Notes under the pieces: model-generated
Told to the model about the DNA's origin: nothing
The model's input: the letters and a program-made list of their open reading frames with translations, nothing else
The model's database searches: none
Shown here: piece after piece, positions 35,911-43,321 of the stretch
How the letters are laid out: each line of letters begins with the position of its first letter
Numbering within the stretch: position 1 is the stretch's first letter
Origin: Iodobacter violaceini
GTDB lineage: Bacteria; Pseudomonadota; Gammaproteobacteria; Burkholderiales; Chitinibacteraceae
Direction of reading: 5' to 3'
Assembly (NCBI RefSeq): GCF_011601265.1
Contig: NZ_JAAOLX010000002.1
Span: forward strand, 1-64,000
Length of the DNA stretch: 64,000 nt
Position numbers and translations under genes: made by a program

Positions 35911-36408
35911 ATGAATACCCTATTAAATGATGGAACAACACTAACCATACGCCAGGCTGATTTAAATGACTTGCACGAAATCTGGCGTTTATGGGGCGCA
36001 TGGGCCTTGTTTGATGAATATCGCCAGCATTTTAATCAAAAGGCAGATTTAGAAGCAGGGCATCAATATTTGGTAGAGCGCTTAAAAGCAGGCGATTCCG
36101 TATTGTTTACCGCATGTGAAGGCACAAAAACCGTTGGTTTTGCCCAGCTATATTGGAATTTATCTTCATTGCGTATGCAGAAAACATTGCTGCTTAATGA
36201 TTTATTTGTAACCAAAGATGCCCGTGGCCGTGGCGTTGGCCGTGCATTAATCAAAGCCGCAGAAGACTTCGCCGCCACTCATAATGTGGGCTATATGGAA
36301 ATGGAATCTGAAGCGAGTGAAGCCAAAGCATTAACGCTTTATCAGGATGCTGGCTGGAAACCTAATCGTAATTATGTGGTTTATGAGCGCCAGTTGCGGG
36401 CGGCATAA
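35911..36408 (+). CDS. GNAT family N-acetyltransferase
   Basis: This 165-residue acetyl-CoA-dependent acetyltransferase has the motif-A segment LFVTKDARGRGVGRALIKAAE, with the R-G-x-G-x-A pyrophosphate loop, and motif B YMEMESEASEAKALTLYQDAGW. The substrate is unknown. The ATG at 35911 follows GATGAGAAA; an in-frame ATG at 35887 would add eight residues. It is divergent from argP, and a shared control region of about 140 nt lies between them. It is followed by a palindromic terminator. Confidence 0.9.
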   Translation: MNTLLNDGTTLTIRQADLNDLHEIWRLWGAWALFDEYRQHFNQKADLEAGHQYLVERLKAGDSVLFTACEGTKTVGFAQLYWNLSSLRMQKTLLLNDLFVTKDARGRGVGRALIKAAEDFAATHNVGYMEMESEASEAKALTLYQDAGWKPNRNYVVYERQLRAA

Positions 36409-36437
36409 GAAAGAGTTGTTTTAAAGCGTAATAATAT

Positions 36438-36472
36438 AAAAAAAGCCACGAATTAATTCGTGGCTTTTTTTG
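36438..36472. terminator. Bidirectional palindromic terminator
   Basis: AAAAAGCCACGAATT and AATTCGTGGCTTTTT form a perfect palindrome without a spacer, flanked by A and T runs. It serves the converging GNAT gene and the small minus-strand gene. Confidence 0.88.
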
Positions 36473-36483
36473 TTGCTGATTCA

Positions 36484-36678
36484 TTATTTACCGCTTTCAA
36501 GATAATCCAGTTCTTTCTCTGCCTTGGCTGCTGCGCGATCTGCAAGCTCGTTACGTATCTGACGCCTTACTTCAAACTGTGCACGATGAAGTCCCATTAC
36601 CACAATTTCCATATTTCTTTGCGATTGTTCCAGCTGACGGCGCTGGCGGGGGGTTTTAAACGTAGTCGACAGAGTCAT
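36484..36678 (-). CDS. Small conserved-looking hypothetical protein
   Basis: This 64-residue protein is basic and helical, rich in Arg, Gln and Glu, with no Cys or membrane segment. AAAGG lies 8 nt before the ATG, and a bidirectional terminator follows the stop, which together support a real gene. I do not recognise a family. The heptad-like LEQSQRNMEIVVMGLHRAQF part could form a coiled coil. Confidence 0.6.
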   Translation of the reverse strand: MTLSTTFKTPRQRRQLEQSQRNMEIVVMGLHRAQFEVRRQIRNELADRAAAKAEKELDYLESGK

Positions 36679-36936
36679 GGGAATACCTTTTTTGAGGGTT
36701 ACCGTTTGATCACTGAGGTTTCAGGTTATGAAACCGAGCACATTGCCACACTAGCATCGCTGTTACAGATTACAGTTTAAAGATACTACGCCAAATAGTT
36801 TGTGTATGTAATATTACAACCAAGGTTTTTTGTGTTGGCAAAGCAAGTAAGTGATTGATCACACACGCTTTGCCAGATTAGTTTAGCGCAAATTTATTGC
36901 GTTGCAACATCTTTTACTGCGTATTTTGGCGTGTTT

Positions 36937-37938
36937 TCATTTGGTTTCCGCAAGTAGCTCCTTACGCATTTCTTCTGGGATATTGGATAAAACCAGGGTG
37001 TCATTTTCCGGGTTGTAATGCACAGCGCCGCTGCGTAAGCTGCTGCGGTCAAATTCCAGCTTCCAGTGGGGGGCTTTGGTTTTAAAGGTGCGCAGTGGCT
37101 TGATGGCACGGCGGTCTGGTACAAAACCATCGTTTAACGCCAGATCCTGATGGTCCAGCACATTTTGTAATTGCATGGGGGCATCCGGCCACACTTGCTC
37201 TGCCACCTGCTCCAGCGTGACGGCGCAGCTGGCGTTGCCCAGCTCGTCCAGGTATTCGTGGGCGCGTTCAAACAACTGATCGCGCTCTGCAGGCTGTAAA
37301 TGCTGCTCTTCGGCAAACTGGCTGAGGCCGTGTACCAGTTTTTGTGTTTCTTTCAGCGCCACTACAATATCGTTGCAGCCTAAAAATGATTTGAAATAAG
37401 CGGCTACATCGCCGCGCCCGCGCAAAAAGCTGATATAGCGCTCAGCGCCGTTTTGCCATGCTTGTAAATCAATTTTGCCTGCGACTTTTAAATTGCTGGT
37501 GTCCAGGTAGATGCTGTCGGCCACATTCAGCTCTTCATCCAGCATGGTGCCCATAATTTCAGACAAAATAGTGAACAGGATAAAATCTGTGCCATCGCCT
37601 TTGATGCGGGCAATCAGCACATGGCCGCCGCTGGCTAAGGGCTCTTGCTCTAAGCGCAGCAGCAGGTGCTGCATCATTTGTTTAGAGCTGCTTAAAAAAT
37701 CTGCGCCTTCCATAAGCTGACGAATCAGCCCTTGCATGGGAAAGGCTTCCTGATCTTCTTCAAAGCTGCCAAAGCCTTTGCCCAGCTTTTGGGTGTAGAG
37801 CTTACAAAGCTGATCGATCAGTCTTTGTGCGGCAGGGGTGTGGGTAATTTCTTTATCGCTTAAGCGTAAGCTTACCGGCCCGTGGGCTTCTTTATTGATT
37901 TGATGGCTGATCAGGTTGCTGATGGTATGGGTGGTCAT
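36937..37938 (-). CDS. ndpA: Nucleoid-associated protein NdpA/YejK family
   Basis: This 333-residue protein matches the length of E. coli YejK (335). It starts TTHTISNLISHQINKEAHGPVSL, the usual family opening, and its C-terminal half contains VLDHQDLALNDGFVPDRRAIKPL. Family members associate with the nucleoid; the biochemical role is unclear. It is separated by 35 nt from the HemG-like gene upstream on the same strand and may be co-transcribed. Confidence 0.9.
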   Translation of the reverse strand: MTTHTISNLISHQINKEAHGPVSLRLSDKEITHTPAAQRLIDQLCKLYTQKLGKGFGSFEEDQEAFPMQGLIRQLMEGADFLSSSKQMMQHLLLRLEQEPLASGGHVLIARIKGDGTDFILFTILSEIMGTMLDEELNVADSIYLDTSNLKVAGKIDLQAWQNGAERYISFLRGRGDVAAYFKSFLGCNDIVVALKETQKLVHGLSQFAEEQHLQPAERDQLFERAHEYLDELGNASCAVTLEQVAEQVWPDAPMQLQNVLDHQDLALNDGFVPDRRAIKPLRTFKTKAPHWKLEFDRSSLRSGAVHYNPENDTLVLSNIPEEMRKELLAETK

Positions 37939-37973
37939 GGTGTTTCTCTGTGAGGGCTTTGGGGCGCAGTTTA

Positions 37974-38507
37974 CTATCCATCTGCGTGATCCTGGCGAAG
38001 ATAGCTTGTGATTTGTTGCGCAAAGTTTTGAAGCTGCTGCCAGTCTGTGTATTCAACACAGCAGGTGCCATCGCTGGGGCCGCCGGAGATGCGCATAATT
38101 AAACGAATAATCTGCGTATCCAGCCAGCCGTAGCGGGGGTAATCGAGCTTGCCCGCGATAGAGAGCGCGGCAAAGGGGCTGAGCTGAAACTGCTGAAGCA
38201 GCTTTTTTAAATAGCCATTTGGCGAGCCATCACCTTTGCGGGCGCTTAAGCTGACAGAGGTAATGGCCAGGGGAAGCTGTGATATTTGCGCTGTATGGCG
38301 CTTAAAAAACTGTATGGCTTCGGGCAGGTGCCGCCCATAGCGTACAGAAGCAACCACAATGAGCGCCTTGCAAGCAACAATTTGCGCGGAGGGTGTTTTT
38401 AAATCGGCCAGCTGCACCGGGTAAGCATCAAGATGCAGGGCTAGTTTTTGCGCAATACGCATGGCCTGGCCATCACGGCTGGCATAAAGAATGAGGATAG
38501 GTTTCAT
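37974..38507 (-). CDS. hemG: HemG-type menaquinone-dependent protoporphyrinogen IX dehydrogenase
   Basis: This 177-residue flavodoxin-like protein starts MKPILILYASRDGQAMRIA, the FMN phosphate loop. IVVASVRYGRHLPEAIQFF and the C-terminal KLDYPRYGWLDTQIIRLIMRISGGPSD are characteristic of HemG, which oxidises protoporphyrinogen IX and passes electrons to the quinone pool. It would complement HemN in this window. It is read before ndpA on the minus strand. Confidence 0.9.
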   Translation of the reverse strand: MKPILILYASRDGQAMRIAQKLALHLDAYPVQLADLKTPSAQIVACKALIVVASVRYGRHLPEAIQFFKRHTAQISQLPLAITSVSLSARKGDGSPNGYLKKLLQQFQLSPFAALSIAGKLDYPRYGWLDTQIIRLIMRISGGPSDGTCCVEYTDWQQLQNFAQQITSYLRQDHADG

Positions 38508-38557
38508 TGTTTTAGCGTATCACCGTGATGATTAATCTGTGTTGAGCGTGGTCAGCG

Positions 38558-38977
38558 TTATTCCGTGATTAACAACTTGGCAGGGCGGCTGCGGTAAGCG
38601 CAATAGCCAGGGCGCGGGCCAATCCTTGGATGGTTGCGGCAGGTGTTAGGACGGTTTTCATAAATAGTGCAAAGGCGCGTTTTTAAATCTAAATAACGGC
38701 AATCCCCGTTTGCCTTACGCTTGAGGGTGTAAATACTGTTTTTAAAATTAAAGTGATCAATAATGCCCGCTTTTGTTAAGCGCTTGGCAATTTGCTTAGG
38801 CGGCTCGCCTTCTGCTTCAAAAGCATCCACCAGATTCATGCGGACTAAATCGCTGAGCTTTACTTCAACCGGCATGGTGCAACAGGAAGACTGGCAGTTT
38901 TTGCATAAATCATCGCGAAACTTGATCCATGTCGCCGGATTGTCGGGATGAGCGTGATAAATTAAAGGGTTTGTCAT
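38558..38977 (-). CDS. YkgJ family cysteine-cluster protein
   Basis: This 139-residue protein has clustered cysteines: CKNCQSSCC near residue 26, then DCRYLD, RLCTIYENRP and the ending HPRIGPRPGYCAYRS. This is the YkgJ (CxxCxxxCC) layout, thought to bind zinc or an iron-sulfur cluster; function unknown. The start is uncertain: ATG 38977 gives the usual family length, ATG 39028 would add 17 residues, and neither has a good ribosome-binding site. Confidence 0.84.
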   Translation of the reverse strand: MTNPLIYHAHPDNPATWIKFRDDLCKNCQSSCCTMPVEVKLSDLVRMNLVDAFEAEGEPPKQIAKRLTKAGIIDHFNFKNSIYTLKRKANGDCRYLDLKTRLCTIYENRPNTCRNHPRIGPRPGYCAYRSRPAKLLITE

Positions 38978-39186
38978 GAAAACGGCTTGACTGTCTTTGA
39001 GGGGGCGTATTTTGCCTGTTTTTTGCATCACAAGGCAGATAAATCGATGTCTGGCGGGGAGGTGGCTTCACTTCTGCCTTGCGCAGTTGACTAAAACACC
39101 GCATCCTTCGCCCTTGGATTTTTTAGCTGTACATCGCCGCCTGCGGGCCTGGCAATGATGGCTACAGATTGAATGGGGAATAGAGT

Positions 39187-39459
39187 ATGGCAAGTAAGTT
39201 TCAGTTATATAAATTAGACGGCTTTAAATCCGACGAACAAAATAAAAAAGAACGTACTCCGGGACGTTTTGGGCAAGAGGCTGCAAAAGTAATGGATAAG
39301 CGCGAGCAACGTAAGGCCGATCAGGCCGCAGGTTTGGTTCCTTTTGCAGTAAAGCTGAATGGCGATTTGATTAAAGAGCTGCATGCTGCTGCCGCAACGC
39401 GGGAAGTGACCATGGCAGAATTAGTGACTGAGCTGTTAAAGAAAGGTTTACAAGCTTAA
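39187..39459 (+). CDS. Small protein with a ribbon-helix-helix-like C-terminus
   Basis: This 90-residue, highly charged protein has a disordered, Lys-rich first half. The second half (VPFAVKLNGDLIKELHAAAA and the helix TMAELVTELLKKGLQ) has the strand-helix-helix pattern of ribbon-helix-helix DNA-binding proteins. This is a fold inference from pattern only. GGGGAATAGAG precedes the ATG and a strong terminator follows. It lies 91 nt before the Fic gene but is separated from it by that terminator. Confidence 0.75.
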   Translation: MASKFQLYKLDGFKSDEQNKKERTPGRFGQEAAKVMDKREQRKADQAAGLVPFAVKLNGDLIKELHAAAATREVTMAELVTELLKKGLQA

Positions 39460-39481
39460 TCAGGCAGGAAAGCATTCATTT

Positions 39482-39511
39482 AAAAGGGCAGCAATCGCTG
39501 CCCTTTTTTTA
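39482..39511 (+). terminator. Rho-independent terminator
   Basis: AAAAGGGCAGC pairs with GCTGCCCTTTT around a 4-nt loop and is followed by seven T. Confidence 0.9.
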
Positions 39512-39550
39512 TGCTAAAGTCTGTAAACGCAAAATTCAGGATTTGAGATA

Positions 39551-40888
39551 ATGGCCAAGCCAAGAGTAGAAAGAGCACCAAAATTTGATTTGGTTAATGT
39601 TGATTTTCCTATGCTGCAAAAGTATCTGCCTTTATATGATTTAACAGACAGCAAGGGCCGCTACCTGCATTGGGATAAGCTTAAATGGCGGGTGCCCAGG
39701 GCCGAGGCGCAAAATATCTGGTTTGCGATTAAATTCCAGCGCTTTATTCAGATGAAAGAAGTCGATCTGTTTGATGTGAATGGCGAATCTTTTAGCTACT
39801 GCATTCCCAACTCGATGGAAGCCAAGCTGCATCAGGTCATAAAAACCGCAGGCGGCAGCGTGGCCGTGGTTGCAGGTATGGCGGCAACCATGCAGATTCA
39901 GGCCAAGTTTTTGGTGTCTTCCCTGATTATGGAAGAAGCCATCAGCAGCGCCCAGCTGGAAGGCGCAGCCACAACGCGCGAAGTGGCCAAAAAAATGCTG
40001 GAAGACGAAAGAGCACCGCTTAATGAAGACGAGCGGATGATTCTGAATAATTTCTTTTTGCTGAAAAAAGCCGAAAAAAGCTGTAATGAAGAATTAAGCG
40101 TTGATTTGATTTTAGATTTTCACCATGTTGCTACGCAGGGCACAACAGGCAATAGTGTGGTGCCCGGCCAATTCAGGGGGGGCGACGATATTTATGTGGA
40201 AGATGGCGATGGTGGTATTGCCCACCAGCCGCCCCCGCACGAGCTGATCCAGGACCGGCTGCAGGCACTCTGTGCCTTTGCCAATACCAATCATTCCGGG
40301 CTGGATGGCCGCGAATTTATTGCCCCCGTAGTTAAAGCGATAATTCTGCATTTTATGCTGGGCTACGAGCACCCGTTTCGGGATGGCAATGGCAGAACCG
40401 CAAGGGCTTTGTTTTACTGGTATATGTTAAAAAGCGAATACGATTTATTTAAATATATTTCGATCAGTAAATTATTGAAAGACAGCCCAAAAGACTACGG
40501 CTTATCTTATCTTTACACCGAAACAGATCAGAATGACCTGACGTATTTTATTGATTATCAGCTGGATATCATTATCAGAGCATTTGATGAGCTTAAGAAA
40601 TATCTGGAAGAAAAAACACAAGAATTCAATCAGGTGGTTGCCTTGCTGGAAAAATCAAAATTTGGCCAGTCTTTAAATTTTGTACAAAAAGATATAATTA
40701 AAAAAGCAACAAAATCACCTGGCAGGTATTTCTCAGTTAAAGAAATTGTGAGCGATTACGGCATTGCAGATAACTCAGCCAGAAGCTATTTAAACAAACT
40801 GGCTGAATATCGTTTATTGCTGCCAAGCAAAGATGGCAGAAGCACTTTATATATCGCTCCCTCGGATTTACTGCAAAGGCTGGTGTAA
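39551..40888 (+). CDS. Fic family AMP-transferase with inhibitory helix
   Basis: Fic proteins transfer AMP from ATP to protein hydroxyl groups. This 445-residue protein has the complete catalytic motif HPFRDGNGRTAR. An inhibitory motif of the S-x-x-x-E-G type, SSAQLEGA, lies N-terminal to the Fic core (about residue 138), so it is a class II Fic that is probably self-inhibited. A winged-helix-like domain fills the C-terminus (about 375-440). No antitoxin partner is adjacent, as expected for a self-inhibited class. It is the last ordinary gene before the AT-rich accessory region. Confidence 0.93.
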   Translation: MAKPRVERAPKFDLVNVDFPMLQKYLPLYDLTDSKGRYLHWDKLKWRVPRAEAQNIWFAIKFQRFIQMKEVDLFDVNGESFSYCIPNSMEAKLHQVIKTAGGSVAVVAGMAATMQIQAKFLVSSLIMEEAISSAQLEGAATTREVAKKMLEDERAPLNEDERMILNNFFLLKKAEKSCNEELSVDLILDFHHVATQGTTGNSVVPGQFRGGDDIYVEDGDGGIAHQPPPHELIQDRLQALCAFANTNHSGLDGREFIAPVVKAIILHFMLGYEHPFRDGNGRTARALFYWYMLKSEYDLFKYISISKLLKDSPKDYGLSYLYTETDQNDLTYFIDYQLDIIIRAFDELKKYLEEKTQEFNQVVALLEKSKFGQSLNFVQKDIIKKATKSPGRYFSVKEIVSDYGIADNSARSYLNKLAEYRLLLPSKDGRSTLYIAPSDLLQRLV

Positions 40889-40988
40889 AAGCAATAGGCT
40901 GAGTTTAATTGTTTTCAGACTTGATGGCAAAAAGATGCAAGTTAGGCTAACGATTGTGTAGTGGTTTTATATTTATTTAATAAATAAA

Positions 40989-41120
40989 ATGGCAATGAAA
41001 ATAATATTCCCTGAAGTAGGTATAAAACAAATGAATGCATTGTTGGATGATTTGCGTGATTTTTGTGAAGGTAATTCATCTTTTGATGAGTGTAATTATA
41101 TTTTTTTGTTTAATAATTAG
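40989..41120 (+). CDS. Short low-GC ORF, possible gene remnant
   Basis: A 43-codon frame encodes MAMKIIFPEVGIKQMNALL and continues to FNN. It is acidic and looks protein-like but has no clear ribosome-binding site. It could be the N-terminal remnant of an immunity-type gene, given what follows. It is reported with low confidence. Confidence 0.3.
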   Translation: MAMKIIFPEVGIKQMNALLDDLRDFCEGNSSFDECNYIFLFNN

Positions 41121-41157
41121 TATTTTATTTAAGTGTTTGTGAGGTGTAGGTGTTGAA

Positions 41158-41599
41158 ATGAGATACATAGCTGATGATTTTATTGCTGAAGCAAAAAAGC
41201 AAAATATTTATTGTGTAGAAATGGCAATACTGGACGCTGCTTCCTTTCGCCGCTCATGCGAGGGAAAGTTTTTTTTAAGCGGTGAGACCCCTTTGTGGAG
41301 CAGAGCATCGTCATTGGATAGCTCGTTACATTTACCTGGTGAAAGATGTATTTTTTCTGATTTTATCAGCAAGGGCATTGTCGTTTTTTTTTGAGCAGGA
41401 AGTAGATCCTGCAATTTTTTTACTAAACAATTTTAAAGACCTTTCATCGATTATTGAAGAATTATTTGGCTTTGTTTTTTATGTATCAAACCTAGAAATG
41501 GATTTCGTTGTTTGCTGGAACGACCATGAATATATGATTGGAATGGGTGAGGCAAAAGTGTGGGCCGACAATTTGATATATGATCGGTCGTTTGATTAG
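41158..41599 (+). pseudogene. Frameshifted immunity-like gene
   Basis: One frame runs from ATG 41158 to a TGA at 41392-41394 and a second continues from there to 41599. Together they would encode about 146 residues. The switch falls at a run of nine T (41384-41392), where the first frame ends IVVFF and the second continues FEQEVDPAIFLL in a sensible way. The second part has FYVSNLEMDFVVCWNDHEY, typical of small acidic immunity proteins, but I cannot name the family. It may be a true pseudogene, a phase-variable gene or a sequencing error in the homopolymer. Confidence 0.6.
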
Positions 41600-41771
41600 A
41601 AAATATACAGTTTTGAAAAATACTGGGCTAGGCTTTTAATTTTAAATAAGTTAATTAATTTAATCGCATTTGCAAATTTCTGTAAATTTTTTTCAAGTGA
41701 AATATAAGTCCTGACTTCATGCTTCGAAAAGGTTGGTGCAATTCCCCCTTTTTTTTAGGTAGATAAAATTG

Positions 41772-42359
41772 ATGAGACCATTGTTAGTTCATTTGAATAT
41801 GCTAAAAATAGAGTTAATAAAATTAGATCATACTCAGTTGGTTTTGTTTTCAACTTTGTGTTGTGAAAGAGGTTTTTTAGCTTATAAGAGATCGTCTTTA
41901 AATATAGATAGGTCGGGGGATGAAATTATTCGCTTGTGTTTGGATAAAGTATGGGATTGGTTGGAGGGGGCATGCGGGGTGCCTGTTTTTAATTTTGAAA
42001 ATATATTGCCAGAGGAAGCTTTTGATAGTAGCTCTGCTACTGCTATTGATGTGGTGGATGCTCTGAGTTGTTTATCGAGACTTTTAGGGGGGAGTGATAA
42101 AAATGAATCATTATATATTTCTGAGCTTTGTTTGAACATTGTGGACGGGCTCGCTTATGATAATGTCGATCTCCCCGTGAATTCGACTAATGATCTGGCT
42201 ATTGATGAGCATGAGTTAATAAAAAAAGAAATTTCTCGGCAAACCAGGGATTTTTACGAAATAAAAAATGATATTACTGGGCCAGTTTTTATTAAAAGAT
42301 TAAAAAATAGGGCTGTTGAAGACATAACTTTGGGGTATTGGTTTGAAGATAGTCAATGA
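41772..42359 (+). CDS. DUF416 family protein (YjaG-like)
   Basis: This 195-residue helical protein begins MRPLLVHLNMLKIELIKLDH and has LFSTLCCERGFLAYKR, a C-E-R segment typical of DUF416 (YjaG). IRLCLDKVWDWLEGA and SSATAIDVVDALSCLSRLL fit the same family. The function is unknown; members occur near toxin and immunity genes as well as in core genomes. ATG 41772 follows AGGTAG; a TTG one codon upstream is possible. Its low GC matches the surrounding CDI remnants, not the core genome. Confidence 0.72.
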   Translation: MRPLLVHLNMLKIELIKLDHTQLVLFSTLCCERGFLAYKRSSLNIDRSGDEIIRLCLDKVWDWLEGACGVPVFNFENILPEEAFDSSSATAIDVVDALSCLSRLLGGSDKNESLYISELCLNIVDGLAYDNVDLPVNSTNDLAIDEHELIKKEISRQTRDFYEIKNDITGPVFIKRLKNRAVEDITLGYWFEDSQ

Positions 42360-42504
42360 AATATTAATAGTAAAATTAATAGAACAAAAGTAAAGCTGGG
42401 GATAGGTTATGGTTCAAATATACAATGAAGAAAATTAATCATGGTCTGTCCCAGGTTTTACTATTATTAAGTACTGTTATGGTAAGCCTTGTTAAGGGGG
42501 GGTT

Positions 42505-43275
42505 ATGTTTTTTAATCCAGAGAAATCGAGGGTTAATGGTTATAATGTTGAAATGCTCAATTTTTATCTTAAAGATAAAGCGGAGGAGTATGATCCGATT
42601 GGTAACTTTGCATGTGGTGATATGTATACGTATATATATGCATGCCTCATTGGATTACATAAGGAGCTGCTTCCTCTTATACCTAGGGCGATTAATCACC
42701 TTAATGCTGCCATTTTAAACCATGAAGAAAAATGGTTTGGCGCTTCTCCGGCGTCACATGCAATGGATATGCATATTGGGCTGGCTGTGGCTTTATGGAT
42801 AAACAATGAGATTAATTCATTAAGTAGCTGGAATGAAGCCAGAATAGCTTATGAGATAGCTGTTTATAACGACGATTATTGCACTAAAGCAATGATGGCT
42901 AAAGAGTGTTTGGATGATTATATGGCACTGTGTTTTCAGGCTGAGCAATATGAGTTGGGCATTGCCGAGTTTGAGAAATATCATGGTGTTAAAAAAATAT
43001 CATTAAAGCGTAAATTACCACCGCGTGATTTTGGATATGCTTTATGTCTTCATTATTCTCGGGGTGATTTTGATGCAGATGAGCTCTTTGCTGCGGGCAG
43101 GAAGATGCTACAGAGTAAAATAGAGGATGATTGGTTGGGATATGGTCAATCAATACGTGCGGCAATTTGGCTTAAGATCGTTTATTGGCATCGTGAGACC
43201 ACGCTCACTCCATTGGAAGTCATATTAAAAGCTTATGAGAATATGCCAAATGTTCCTCGGCCTGATTTTGTTTAA
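42505..43275 (+). CDS. Helical hypothetical protein, candidate immunity protein
   Basis: This 256-residue all-helical, acidic, soluble-looking protein has no signal peptide. Repeating helix pairs resemble TPR-like or Imm49-like helical immunity proteins, but I cannot assign a family. A very strong GGGGGG ribosome-binding site lies just before the ATG. It sits immediately upstream of the truncated CdiA fragment, in the same low-GC block as the other immunity-like genes, and may belong to a toxin that has been lost. Confidence 0.7.
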   Translation: MFFNPEKSRVNGYNVEMLNFYLKDKAEEYDPIGNFACGDMYTYIYACLIGLHKELLPLIPRAINHLNAAILNHEEKWFGASPASHAMDMHIGLAVALWINNEINSLSSWNEARIAYEIAVYNDDYCTKAMMAKECLDDYMALCFQAEQYELGIAEFEKYHGVKKISLKRKLPPRDFGYALCLHYSRGDFDADELFAAGRKMLQSKIEDDWLGYGQSIRAAIWLKIVYWHRETTLTPLEVILKAYENMPNVPRPDFV

Positions 43276-43321
43276 ATTAAATAGAGAAATGTGAGAGGTT
43301 AAATATTTCAACATTGTATGT

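Noticed and set aside
42425-42718. 97-codon hydrophobic plus-strand frame
   Set aside because: It overlaps the start of the better-supported gene at 42505, which has a strong ribosome-binding site.
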